Positions 37,233 through 45,698 of a stretch of 64,000 nt of DNA are shown here, in pieces. The translations under genes were made by a program, and so were the position numbers. The notes below the pieces were generated by a model. That model did no database searches. It had not been told where the DNA came from and saw nothing but the letters and a program-made list of their open reading frames with translations. The DNA is from Gottfriedia solisilvae (GTDB taxonomy: Bacteria; Bacillota; Bacilli; Bacillales; Bacillaceae_G): contig NZ_NETJ01000002.1 of assembly GCF_002128405.1 (NCBI RefSeq), positions 124,001 to 188,000 on the forward strand. The letters run 5' to 3'. Numbering within the stretch: position 1 is the first letter of the stretch; the number at the start of each line of letters is the position of its first letter.

Positions 37233-37520
37233 ATGAGTTTTCTTAAAAAAATATGTAAACAGTTTCTAAAAGGGAGATTAAAAGGCTTTGTAATTATGCA
37301 AGCATTTCTAGTCATACCGATAATTGCTTATTTCATTTTTACTTATACAAATGATGAAGTAAATTATTTTTACTGCGGACTTGCTTTTATTAATATAGCA
37401 ATCATTATTTTATTAAGAAGTATTGAAAAATTTGTTTTGAAACAAAGTGGCTACATTGCTGACTTTATTCTATTTTTAATTCCCTTATATATGGGAATTG
37501 ACTATATTATAAACTACTGA
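37233..37520 (+). CDS. Small membrane protein of unknown function
   Basis: 95 aa with three predicted helices after a basic N-terminus (FLKKICKQFLKGRLKG). AAGGAG is well placed before the ATG. Not recognised. Followed 41 nt later by another small membrane gene that carries a stop mutation. Confidence 0.6.
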   Translation: MSFLKKICKQFLKGRLKGFVIMQAFLVIPIIAYFIFTYTNDEVNYFYCGLAFINIAIIILLRSIEKFVLKQSGYIADFILFLIPLYMGIDYIINY

Positions 37521-37561
37521 AATTATATCATTACATCATTGTGAAATTTGGGGGCAGTACA

Positions 37562-37753
37562 TTGGAACAAGAAGTCGGATTAGAATATTTAAATACATTA
37601 TTTGAAATCATTGGATTTTTGCTCATTATCATATTAGTAATCTATTTTCTAATTAAAGGTATTCGAAAAGGGAATGCACAAAAGCGAGATCAGAAAATAA
37701 ATTAGCTTGAAAAGAGAATAGAGCGGCTTGAAAAACTTTTAGATAAAGAGTAA
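37562..37753 (+). pseudogene. Small membrane/coiled-coil gene with an in-frame TAG
   Basis: TTG start with GGGGG 7 nt upstream. The first 47 codons give one helix (IIGFLLIIILVIYFLI) and a basic linker ending RDQKIN. After TAG (37703-37705) the same frame continues as LEKRIERLEKLLDKE and ends in TAA. The two parts make a natural heptad coiled coil if TAG replaces a Glu codon (GAG). The layout resembles short DUF4083-like proteins. Truncated product or readthrough cannot be told apart. Confidence 0.7.
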
Positions 37754-37892
37754 ACAGAGAGTGCAAAACAACTTGAAATCATTTCGTAAACAAGCGATAG
37801 ATGGTTGTACAAGAATTTCCTTCATAAAAAAGTGAATAGATTATTTCGAATTGATACAAACTAATTAAAAAAACATAATTGAGGGTGAGCAC

Positions 37893-38072
37893 TTGAGTAT
37901 CGAATTCGAAGTAGGAAAAGACTATGAAGAGGGTTCAATTCTAGATGTTTTGCATGATTTAGGGTTTCAAGATGATGGTAAGACATTCGCTAAGGATGGT
38001 AAGCGCTACAATTATGTAGGTTGCGATCGTTATCAAAGTTATGTGTTTTCGGTTACGATGAATCAATTATAA
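37893..38072 (+). CDS. Small conserved-looking protein
   Basis: 59 aa, TTG start, GAGGGTGAG upstream. The peptide EVGKDYEEGSILDVLHDLGF and the C-terminal GCDRYQSYVFSV look like a compact alpha/beta protein. It was too short for a 60-codon cut-off but has good codon periodicity and a terminator right after it. Function unknown. Confidence 0.6.
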   Translation: MSIEFEVGKDYEEGSILDVLHDLGFQDDGKTFAKDGKRYNYVGCDRYQSYVFSVTMNQL

Positions 38073-38080
38073 GGATAGCA

Positions 38081-38116
38081 AAAGAGAAACCTAAGTATAG
38101 GTTTCTCTTTTTGTGT
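38081..38116 (+). terminator. Terminator after the 59-aa gene
   Basis: AAAGAGAAACCTA / TAGGTTTCTCTTT stem with a 4-nt loop and T-tract. Confidence 0.87.
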
Positions 38117-38127
38117 TTGATGATTGT

Positions 38128-38706
38128 TTATGAAGTTAAGTCTTCTCTAGTACACAATTCTAATGAGAGTGCAAATTCGGTTACTTCTTCAGATACAGCG
38201 TTTTTCCAAATCCATTGAAATAAATTATTCTTGTGAAGAATACCGTTTACGATACCATTTCCTAATTTATCTCTCATATCAATAAAGGTCTTTGCCTCTT
38301 TTTCTGATCTGATCGACACTTTTAATTCGTTAATTAATTTCTCTGCAAATGCTATTTTTGATACCATTCGTGGTTGGTTTTTGTAAGTCCCTGTACTCAT
38401 TATATTTTTGTATAAAAGTAGTTCTTTTTCTTCGTCTTCTAATTGTTTAATAAAATCTACACGTAAAGTCGTGGCCCAGGCTACTTGTTTTTCACTACCA
38501 ATCAAAGCAGGTAAGCCCATTTCATTTGAGATTTCCATTGAATAGTCATTCTTTTTCTGTTTATAATTCTCAAATTCTGCATTTCTACAATCGTAACATT
38601 TTTTCAAAAAAATCTTTTCAACATAAAATTCATTATAGACTAATTGATCATCCAGCTTTATTTTCCCCGGGTGTCCACAAATATAAGTTCCATTGTACCA
38701 ATTCAT
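38128..38706 (-). CDS. Protein of unknown function with possible zinc-binding Cys/His
   Basis: 192 aa from ATG 38706, with GGAGGAGG about 10 nt upstream; longer frames run into this site. An N-terminal ICGH (residues 9-12) and CYDC (near 37-40) could form a zinc site. The middle reads GLPALIGSEKQVAWA, a motif I have seen in phage- and plasmid-borne unknown proteins. The rest is helical. No clear function. Confidence 0.6.
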   Translation of the reverse strand: MNWYNGTYICGHPGKIKLDDQLVYNEFYVEKIFLKKCYDCRNAEFENYKQKKNDYSMEISNEMGLPALIGSEKQVAWATTLRVDFIKQLEDEEKELLLYKNIMSTGTYKNQPRMVSKIAFAEKLINELKVSIRSEKEAKTFIDMRDKLGNGIVNGILHKNNLFQWIWKNAVSEEVTEFALSLELCTREDLTS

Positions 38707-38802
38707 ATTGTTTATACCTCCTCCAATATTCATATTCTTCTTATGAGTATTGACGAGAGATATTGGTTTCATAATGTTTTACAAAAGATTTTTTCTATTT
38801 AA

Positions 38803-40149
38803 TCAATTTCGACTTGCTAATGTTGAGCCTGTTTGAATATATAATTCCATTTCTTCCTTAGGAACCATACTGCCACCAGTTCCCCAAATAATATGAGTCG
38901 CATTCTGCATTTTTTCTGTTAGATTATGCTTGAGTATATAGTCCGTATTTTCGTTACATAATTTTACTGGCCCAATCATACCTGCAAGAGCAGAAGGTTC
39001 TAAAAAGATATTTTCTGTATCAAGAAGTTCTTTTAGTAATAAATATAATTGTTCATCACTCACTGTATAATTCCCACTTAAGAATGGTTCGATTGTTTTA
39101 CCGACAAAACCAGAGGCTCTGCCAACTGCAAGTCCATCGGCGGCAGTGATATTATCGATGCCGACATCCTGTACCGAAATTTGATCATGTAAACCTGTCA
39201 TTAAACCAAGTAGCATACACGGTGAATGAGTCGGTTCAGCAAAGAAACAGTGAACATTGTCTTGGAACATTAATTTTAATCCGAATGCGACTCCACCAGG
39301 ACCACCACCGACTCCGCATGGAAGGTAAACAAATAAAGGATGTTCTTGATCTACTTTGACTTGTAAAGCTTCTAATTGCTTACTTAAACGAGAAGCGGCT
39401 ACCGCATATCCTAAAAAGAGATCATGGGAATTTTCATCATCAATAAAGTGACATGTTTGATTATTTGCTGCCTGTAATCTACCTTCTTCAACGGCTTTAC
39501 TATAATCCGCCTCATATTCAATGACTTCAACCTGTTTACTTCTAAGTAAGTCTTTTTTCCATTGCTTCGCATCGGCTGACATATGAACTGTCACTTTGAA
39601 CCCTAATTGTGCACTAATGATGCCAATACTAAGTCCAAGATTTCCAGTTGAGCCTACTGCGATTGAAAATTGTGAAAAGAAATGACGAAACTTATCACTA
39701 TGTAAGATCGAATAATCTTCATCAATTGTTAACATGCCATGTTGAAGGGCTAATGATTCAGCAGTTTTGAGTACTTCATAAATGCCACCTCTAGCTTTAA
39801 TCGATCCTGAAATAGGAAGGTGGCTATCACATTTTAGTAATAATTCTCCAAATATTTGTTGATCGTATGTTCTTTCTAACGATTTTTTCATTGAAGGAAT
39901 TTTTACTAATGGAGACTCAATAATCCCATCTGATTTTTCTGTTTCAGGGAAGGCTTTTTTTATATATGGCGCAAATCTTTGTAAGCGAACTTCTGCATCT
40001 TTTACATCCTCTTGAGTGAGAGGGGATTTTTTGATTGCAGTTTGAAATTGTTCAATATTCGGATTCACCCAAAATACTTCTTGCAGAGAAATGAGGTTGT
40101 TCAGTAAAGGGTGTTCGTTTTTTAATGCTTGAATTTCAATTTCTTTCAT
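38803..40149 (-). CDS. dsdA: D-serine ammonia-lyase
   Basis: PLP enzyme that turns D-serine into pyruvate and ammonia, detoxifying D-serine and supplying carbon and nitrogen. With the start at ATG 40149 (GGGGG 8 nt before) the PLP lysine in SGSIKARGG is residue 118, the same number as in E. coli DsdA. A glycine-rich phosphate loop [11 protein letters not shown] and [10 protein letters not shown] follow. Length 448 aa is normal. There is no DsdC-like regulator or DsdX transporter next to it. Confidence 0.95.
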   Translation of the reverse strand: MKEIEIQALKNEHPLLNNLISLQEVFWVNPNIEQFQTAIKKSPLTQEDVKDAEVRLQRFAPYIKKAFPETEKSDGIIESPLVKIPSMKKSLERTYDQQIFGELLLKCDSHLPISGSIKARGGIYEVLKTAESLALQHGMLTIDEDYSILHSDKFRHFFSQFSIAVGSTGNLGLSIGIISAQLGFKVTVHMSADAKQWKKDLLRSKQVEVIEYEADYSKAVEEGRLQAANNQTCHFIDDENSHDLFLGYAVAASRLSKQLEALQVKVDQEHPLFVYLPCGVGGGPGGVAFGLKLMFQDNVHCFFAEPTHSPCMLLGLMTGLHDQISVQDVGIDNITAADGLAVGRASGFVGKTIEPFLSGNYTVSDEQLYLLLKELLDTENIFLEPSALAGMIGPVKLCNENTDYILKHNLTEKMQNATHIIWGTGGSMVPKEEMELYIQTGSTLASRN

Positions 40150-40369
40150 CAGTTGTTCCCCCAATATAATTTTTCTATTTATTTTATTCTTTTAGGAGTG
40201 TGGATACACCTTTATTAGTTTTTCAGTAATTAATGTATGTCTTGTTTATGGAAATTTGTTAAGCGTGGTAATCGTTTGTTCATTAAATAAAAGGGGGAAG
40301 TAGATGATTATGGTGGAAAAGAACTTAGTTAATTGTGGAGTATAGATGAGGTAAATTGTTTGAAATAAA

Positions 40370-40410
40370 AAACAAAGTCAGAACCTAAAAAGGTTCTGAC
40401 TATTTTTGGT
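40370..40410 (-). terminator. Terminator after the cold-shock gene
   Basis: AGTCAGAACCT / AGGTTCTGACT perfect stem, 4-nt loop, then TTTGTTTTTT on the minus strand. Confidence 0.88.
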
Positions 40411-40414
40411 TCAA

Positions 40415-40615
40415 TTATGCTTTTTGAACGTTTGTAGCTTGTGGGCCACGTTGACCTTGCTCAACTTCGAAAGTTACAGCTTGGCCTTCGTCTAAAGATT
40501 TGAATCCATCAGTTTGAATAGCTGAGAAATGTACGAATACATCGTCTCCGTTTTCGCGCTCGATAAATCCAAAACCTTTTTCTGCATTAAACCATTTTAC
40601 TTTACCATGTTCCAT
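40415..40615 (-). CDS. Cold-shock protein (CspA/B family)
   Basis: 66-aa single cold-shock domain with RNP1 KGFGFIE and RNP2 VFVHFSAI. It binds single-stranded RNA/DNA as an RNA chaperone. AAGGAGG precedes the ATG, and a GTGTGC/GCACAC hairpin sits just before that site. Which of the Bacillus paralogs (CspB, C or D) it equals cannot be decided. Confidence 0.96.
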   Translation of the reverse strand: MEHGKVKWFNAEKGFGFIERENGDDVFVHFSAIQTDGFKSLDEGQAVTFEVEQGQRGPQATNVQKA

Positions 40616-40630
40616 TTAAAAAAGCCTCCT

Positions 40631-40645
40631 TGTGTGCTCTGCACA
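40631..40645 (-). promoter_or_regulatory. 5'-UTR hairpin next to the csp ribosome binding site
   Basis: GTGTGC-TCT-GCACAC forms a six-base-pair stem ending a few bases from the AAGGAGG of the cold-shock gene. It could influence translation with temperature. This is an inference. Confidence 0.4.
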
Positions 40646-40772
40646 CGAATTAATATCTTTATATTACCAGTTATTGTCAAGATAAGCAAATCGCCTACAA
40701 TCTTTTACTATAATTGGTTTAACTTCACCTATCTATGAATTGAAAAATTCATGATTCATTGGCCATAGATGC

Positions 40773-41489
40773 TTAAGGATTTGTTGACCAAAGCCCAGCT
40801 GATTTTACAAAAACTCTACGATTAAGTTTTAAACTTGAAACGATTAAATCAGCTAAGTCTTCAGGGTGCATAACGTTTTCTTCATTACCTTTAACAAGAT
40901 TTGTATCAATTGCCAAATCTGTTACTACCGTACTAGGTGTTAAAGCCGTTACACGGATATTATGCTTTCTTACTTCAAGCATAAGCGATTCTGTAAGACC
41001 TAAAACAGCGAATTTAGAAGCACTATATGCACTTGTAACCGGAGCACCTTTTTGACCAGCAGATGAAGCGATATTGATAATATCACCAGTTTTATGCTCA
41101 ATCATACCTGGAAGTACTGCTCTTGTTACATTATATACACCCATTAAGTTAACTTGGATGATTTTTTCCCACTCCTCAGGCGTTAATTCAAGAAACCCAC
41201 CAAATTTAGCAACACCTGCGTTATTGATTAAAATATCAATTGAACCAAGATCGGATTTGATATGTTCAACAGCATGAGTAACTGACTCAAGATCGGTTAC
41301 ATCTGCAACTGCGGCAGAAACATTTACATCATATTGTGAAAGTTCAGCAGCTACCTTTTCAAGATTAGGCATGTTTAAGCCAATCAATCCTAAATGAACA
41401 CCTTCTTTAGCTAACGCGATTGCAGTAGCGCGGCCAATCCCTCTACCTGCTCCTGTAATGATTGCAGTTTTTCCATTTAAAGAATTCAT
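40773..41489 (-). CDS. Short-chain dehydrogenase, 3-ketoacyl-ACP-reductase-like
   Basis: Classical SDR of 238 aa. The NAD(P) motif TGAGRGIG is at 12-19, NNAG at 89-92, and the catalytic Ser142/143, Tyr155 and Lys159 lie in ASSAGQ and YSASK. It resembles the FabG-like YoxD/YkvO group rather than the fatty-acid operon FabG. ATG 41489 is chosen, with AGGAG 8 nt upstream; the 26 residues before it have no ribosome binding site. Confidence 0.9.
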   Translation of the reverse strand: MNSLNGKTAIITGAGRGIGRATAIALAKEGVHLGLIGLNMPNLEKVAAELSQYDVNVSAAVADVTDLESVTHAVEHIKSDLGSIDILINNAGVAKFGGFLELTPEEWEKIIQVNLMGVYNVTRAVLPGMIEHKTGDIINIASSAGQKGAPVTSAYSASKFAVLGLTESLMLEVRKHNIRVTALTPSTVVTDLAIDTNLVKGNEENVMHPEDLADLIVSSLKLNRRVFVKSAGLWSTNP

Positions 41490-41873
41490 TTCATCACTCC
41501 TATAAATTAAAAATATTGTTAAATCATACCAAAAGTAAATTCTAATTACGAATAGAATGACTCCCATCTGCTTTAAAAGAAGGGCGCAGTTTCATTACAA
41601 CTAGTTCGCGACTTATATTTTTTGTAATTTAGTGTACATTAATCATTAGTATAAGACCGGTTATATCCAGAAGAAGTTTTTAAATGTCTTTTTAGGTTAG
41701 CACAAGCTTTATTTCTGTTGTTTTAATAATAATGAAATCATTGTGAAGTATTGTTAAAAGTCATAAAATTGTCGGAATTGGTTGAGATAGAGTGAATCTA
41801 TCAGGTAATAAAAATTAAGGTAAAAATATTAATTAGATTGCTGCATTACATGCTAAAAGGAGTTGTCTTCATT
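41490..41873. other. Gene-free stretch
   Basis: AT-rich, with no gene, repeat or terminator that I can support. It separates divergent genes and must hold promoters for both. AAAGGAG near 41857 is the likely ribosome binding site of the next gene. Confidence 0.4.
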
Positions 41874-42380
41874 ATGAAGAAGTATTATAGAAGATGCATT
41901 TTATTTGTAACAATACTTTCTAGCATTTTTAATTGGAATGATCGTACTCCTTTTAAGGATGGTTTGATAAATGAAGAGAAGGTGGTTAAAGATACGATGA
42001 GTACTTCTTTCTATGTAGATCCGTCGATTGACCTTTCTAGTAATCAGTTCATTTCAATTATCATTGAATTTAAAACAAAGCCAGCAAAGATTGCTGTTTT
42101 GGAAGCTGAGGCCGAGGGAAAGCAGTTAACATTGGAAGAAGCAACAAAACAGGTTGAGGAAAGTCATGAATTATTTCAGAAGGAACTGAAGACATTACTT
42201 GATGATCATCAAATTCCATATTCTATTAGACATACGTATAAGACTGTCCTTAATGGTGTATCAATGGATTTACCTGCAATGGAAATAAAAAGATTATTAC
42301 AATCAACTGTTATCGAAAAAATCTATCCAAACAGAAAAATTCACCTAACACCTCCAATTGCACCGTTTAATCAATTGTAA
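41874..42380 (+). CDS. Stand-alone I9-like propeptide / protease-inhibitor protein
   Basis: 168 aa resembling only the propeptide of Vpr-type subtilases: FISIIIEFKTKPAKI, then LEEATKQVEESHELFQKEL, YKTVLNGVSMDLPAMEIKRL and VIEKIYPNRK. No catalytic Asp, His or Ser region follows; the frame ends at 42380 and the next 500 bases do not code for one. A hydrophobic N-terminus (CILFVTILSSIF) suggests export. It may be the remnant of a truncated protease or a stand-alone inhibitor/chaperone like yeast and fungal I9 proteins. Confidence 0.75.
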   Translation: MKKYYRRCILFVTILSSIFNWNDRTPFKDGLINEEKVVKDTMSTSFYVDPSIDLSSNQFISIIIEFKTKPAKIAVLEAEAEGKQLTLEEATKQVEESHELFQKELKTLLDDHQIPYSIRHTYKTVLNGVSMDLPAMEIKRLLQSTVIEKIYPNRKIHLTPPIAPFNQL

Positions 42381-42898
42381 AAGTGGAAACGAAGAAAAAA
42401 GACGTAATTCATTTTTTTACTTGTTGGTATAGAAATATTCACCGATATTACTCAAATAAAGGGGAGTATTAAAAAGGTTTATTAATTATTAAAAATCTGT
42501 ATCAAACATTATCGTTTCAATTGCTTTACGTAATGATACTCGTGAAATTCATGCAATTACACCACAAAATGAAATATCAATTATTCTACTAAACACTTTA
42601 AAATAACTTTATAATAAGGGGGGAGTACTTACTAGAGTAGGGAGCTTGCTTTGTAACTTTGAATGAACTCCTAGTAGCGTAATCTACATGAGCTTTTTTA
42701 AGCCATTCTCTTATTTATTTGATGTACTTAAAAGTTTTGGTAAATTAGATCATCAAAAAGTTAGTTATATGTCAGCTAGTCTCCTATTCTACAAAAATAC
42801 ATATAAAAAGATAAAAGGTTCGATACATATGAGGGGTTCTTCGGTCAAACTTTGGTTAGCGTAAACCATTGGGATTTGAAAGACAAGGAGGAATAATC
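42381..42898. other. Long leader region before ftsZ with two small frames
   Basis: No firm gene. A start-less frame (about 42490-42606) reads IIVSIALRNDTREIHAIT and may be a gene remnant. A second frame of 58 codons (42688-42864, beginning MSFFKPFSYLFDVL) has no ribosome binding site. The segment 42607-42690 is rich in GGGAG/CTCCTAG blocks that could pair. Promoter(s) for ftsZ should be here. Confidence 0.4.
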
Positions 42899-44197
42899 AT
42901 GTTTGAATTTGATGCAAATATAGAACAATTAGCGAAAATAAAGGTCATCGGTGTTGGCGGTGGAGGAAACAACGCCGTGAATCGAATGATAGAAGATGGA
43001 GTTGAGGGCGTAGAATTTATTGCCTTTAATACAGATGCCCAAGCACTTAAACAATCAAAAGCCAGTATCACAATGCAAATTGGTGCTTCGCTTACTAGAG
43101 GGTTAGGAGCAGGTGCAAATCCGGAAATAGGAAAAAGAGCTGTAGAAGAAAGTAAAGATCAAATTGAAGAAGTGTTAGCAGGCGCAGATATGGTATTCGT
43201 AACAGCTGGTATGGGCGGTGGGACAGGCACTGGTGCTGCTCCAGCAATCGCGAAAATTGCCCGCAATCTTGGTGCGCTAACTATAGGGGTTGTCACTCGT
43301 CCGTTTAAATTTGAAGGCAAGAAGCGTGCAACAAACGCAGAGGGTGGAATAAAAGCACTTAGAGATGCGGTGGATACGCTTATTATCATTCCGAACGATC
43401 GCTTATTAGAGCTAGTAGATAAAAAGACACCAATGCTAGAAGCGTTCCGTGAAGCGGATAATGTACTTCGCCAAGGGGTTCAAGGGATTTCCGATTTAAT
43501 TGCTGTACCGGGATTAATCAATCTGGATTTTGCTGATGTAAAAACGGTCATGTCACATAAAGGAACAGCCTTAATGGGAATTGGTATAGCAAAAGGTGAC
43601 GGTCGTGCGATTGAAGCGGCTAAGAAAGCGCTCAATAGTCCATTACTGGAAACATCGATCAATGGCGCACATGGTGTAATCATGAACATAACTGGCGGTC
43701 ACAATTTAAGTCTGTTTGAAGTACAAGAAGCAGCAGATATCGTTGCTTCTGCTTCCCACGAGGAATTAAATATGATCTTTGGCTCGGTAATTGATGAGAA
43801 CTTAAAAGATGAAATTATCGTAACTGTCATTGCCACTGGGTTTACAGAGCAAAAGGATGCACCAATCAAAACTGCTCCTCAGCCTAGGGCGGAGGAAGTA
43901 TCTAGATCATATCAAAGGGAACAACGTCCACAATATGAACCAATCAACCGTAGCGAAAGGGTTCAAGTACAAGAATATGATCGTTATGAATATGAACCAA
44001 TCAACCGAAACGAACGAGTTCAAGAATATGACAGATATCAATATGAACAACCAAATCGTAATGAACGTGTGCAAGAATACGAAAGACCACAACGCGTCAC
44101 TCGTAGCGAACAACAAGAATATGATCGTTACATAGAACAGCCAGAAGAATCTTCATATATCCCAGCGTTCTTACGTAAACGAAAAAGACAACAATGA
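42899..44197 (+). CDS. ftsZ: Cell-division GTPase FtsZ (extra-cluster copy)
   Basis: Tubulin-like GTPase that forms the Z-ring. With ATG 42899 (AAGGAGG 8 nt upstream) it has 432 aa. [11 protein letters not shown] at the N-terminus, the signature [10 protein letters not shown] near 105, and the T7 loop NLDFADVK for GTP hydrolysis are all intact. The linker after residue about 320 holds three tandem units (345-397) of the form [16 protein letters not shown]. The C-terminal peptide [15 protein letters not shown] matches the site for FtsA/SepF/EzrA. Neither ftsA nor other division genes are adjacent, so it may be a second FtsZ. Confidence 0.93.
   Translation: MFEFDANIEQLAKIKVIGVGGGGNNAVNRMIEDGVEGVEFIAFNTDAQALKQSKASITMQIGASLTRGLGAGANPEIGKRAVEESKDQIEEVLAGADMVFVTAGMGGGTGTGAAPAIAKIARNLGALTIGVVTRPFKFEGKKRATNAEGGIKALRDAVDTLIIIPNDRLLELVDKKTPMLEAFREADNVLRQGVQGISDLIAVPGLINLDFADVKTVMSHKGTALMGIGIAKGDGRAIEAAKKALNSPLLETSINGAHGVIMNITGGHNLSLFEVQEAADIVASASHEELNMIFGSVIDENLKDEIIVTVIATGFTEQKDAPIKTAPQPRAEEVSRSYQREQRPQYEPINRSERVQVQEYDRYEYEPINRNERVQEYDRYQYEQPNRNERVQEYERPQRVTRSEQQEYDRYIEQPEESSYIPAFLRKRKRQQ
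43931..44089 (+). repeat. Three tandem in-frame repeats in the FtsZ linker
   Basis: Unit 1 is 57 nt (43931-43987), units 2 and 3 are 51 nt each (43988-44038, 44039-44089). The first two DNA units share long stretches of identity; the third is more diverged. They encode [36 protein letters not shown] and [17 protein letters not shown]. Confidence 0.85.
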
Positions 44198-44202
44198 TTG
44201 AA

Positions 44203-44242
44203 TAAAAAAGCTGATTTCTATTTTTGGAAATCAGTTTTTTTG
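44203..44242 (+). terminator. Terminator after ftsZ
   Basis: CTGATTTC / GAAATCAG stem flanked by A and T runs (T7). Confidence 0.87.
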
Positions 44243-44401
44243 TATTTTATAAGTTTGCTATGTTCGGGGGGCTAGTAAGAAAAAATCACATAATGAAAAT
44301 AAAATTCATAAATAAGTCACAAGACATTCAAGAGATTCCTTCCAACCTTACTTATTTACATGATGAAATATAAAAAATAGTTAGGAGGAGGAAAATGAAT
44401 T

Positions 44402-45055
44402 ATGTCTTTTATTGATGATATTCTGCCACATGCACAGCGCATTCAAAAAGAATTTAATATTCTAGCATCAATCATCCTTGCGCAAGCTATTCTTGAATCA
44501 AATTGGGGGAAAAGTAGACTAGCTATAAAGGGAAAGAATTTGTTTGGTATAAAGGGTTCTTATTTGGGTGAGTCCGTCACAATGAGAACTGCCGAATACA
44601 ATGCTAAAAAAGAAAAATATTACGTTGATACAGCATTTAAAAAATATCCTTCCTGGTATGATTCACTTTATGATTTAGCAATTTTATATCAAAACGGGGT
44701 TAGCTGGGATCGTAATAAATATAAAAAGGTAGTTGGAGAAAAGGATTATAAAATAGTAGCACAATTCATTCAAGAAGCGGGTTATGCAACTGATCCTGAT
44801 TATGCAAGTAAGCTGATAAAGGTCATTCAAGTAAATAATCTAACTCGATATGATATTGTGTCTTATCCATTATTGAAGTTTGGTTCTAGAGGCGTTAATG
44901 TTGAAAAAATCCAACGATTATTAGACGTAAAAGTAGATGGAATTTTTGGAGTAAATACATTAACTGCTGTAAAAGCTTTTCAAAAAGAAAAGGGCTTGGT
45001 AGAAGATGGAAATGTTGGAAAAGATACATGGGAGAAAATGAGTATGCTAAATTAA
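44402..45055 (+). CDS. Muramidase/glucosaminidase with peptidoglycan-binding domain, no signal peptide
   Basis: 217 aa. The N-terminal domain (about 1-150) is of the FlgJ/N-acetylglucosaminidase type: IILAQAILESNWGKS with catalytic Glu32, then GKNLFGIKG and YPSWYDSLYDLA. The C-terminal domain (about 157-215) is a PG_binding_1 module: LKFGSRGVNVEKIQRLL and FQKEKGLVEDGNVGKDTW. There is no export signal, as in phage endolysins. AGGAGGAGG lies about 10 nt before the ATG; a six-codon out-of-frame ATG (44395) lies between. No holin is adjacent. Confidence 0.88.
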   Translation: MSFIDDILPHAQRIQKEFNILASIILAQAILESNWGKSRLAIKGKNLFGIKGSYLGESVTMRTAEYNAKKEKYYVDTAFKKYPSWYDSLYDLAILYQNGVSWDRNKYKKVVGEKDYKIVAQFIQEAGYATDPDYASKLIKVIQVNNLTRYDIVSYPLLKFGSRGVNVEKIQRLLDVKVDGIFGVNTLTAVKAFQKEKGLVEDGNVGKDTWEKMSMLN

Positions 45056-45057
45056 AA

Positions 45058-45083
45058 ACCCTATTCTGATAATTGAATAGGGC
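45058..45083. terminator. Terminator between muramidase and HTH-like genes
   Basis: CCCTATTC / GAATAGGG stem with an 8-nt loop between convergent genes. Confidence 0.7.
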
Positions 45084-45091
45084 TTTCTTAT

Positions 45092-45598
45092 TTACTTAAG
45101 TATTCCATTCAACGGCTTTAGACTGTAGTATTCCAAAGCTTGATTGACTAAATCAATATCATATATTTTTTTCTCTAAACAGAACTGAATGACTAAATCG
45201 CTCGTATCACTGTCTGATAAGGAGTAACCGGCAGTGCTTAATAGTTCTTCAAATTCAAGTTCGTTTAGTTCAAGCGCTAATGCTAGAGCAATAATGGTAT
45301 TTTTCTTTGGAAGATAGTTTGGATTGGAGCGGATTTTTGAAAAGTGTTTTCTATCAATTCCCGCCTTTTTATAGATCACTGGATCACTAGTATTTTTTTG
45401 GTCAATAAATCGAAACAGACATTCGCTTAGTGTTGGTTTACGTTTATTATTTATAAAATCTTCTAATTCCACGGAGTGAAGATCGATACGTTCTTCTTGG
45501 AGACTATATTGGTATTCTTCTAAAACATGAGATGAGAAGGGAAGTAAATGGTTATCAATATACTCCTTTAATTCTTTTAAAATCTCTTTAGTAAGCAT
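45092..45598 (-). CDS. HTH-like protein divergent from the VWA gene
   Basis: 168 aa. A Cro/XRE-like region is seen at about 75-125: YKKAGIDRKHFSKIRSN followed by PKKNTIIALALALELN, the classical helix-2/3 and helix-4 spacing. An N-terminal helical part has no known motif. It lies head-to-head with a VWA-domain gene, 100 nt between starts, and may regulate it. Start at ATG 45598 with a weak GGAGGG-like site. Confidence 0.65.
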   Translation of the reverse strand: MLTKEILKELKEYIDNHLLPFSSHVLEEYQYSLQEERIDLHSVELEDFINNKRKPTLSECLFRFIDQKNTSDPVIYKKAGIDRKHFSKIRSNPNYLPKKNTIIALALALELNELEFEELLSTAGYSLSDSDTSDLVIQFCLEKKIYDIDLVNQALEYYSLKPLNGILK

Positions 45599-45698
45599 TT
45601 GAATCTTTTACCCTCCTAGAAATGTCGCTTCACAGGCGACCAAATCATGAATGAATTTCGTTACTATTATAACATCAAGGCACAGGAGGATGATGAGA

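Noticed and set aside
43830-44135. 101-codon frame within the ftsZ linker
   Set aside because: It is the +1 reading of the repeated linker DNA, which explains its repetitive peptide.
44293-44373. 26-codon frame before the muramidase gene as a possible holin or leader peptide
   Set aside because: No ribosome binding site and no hydrophobic segment.
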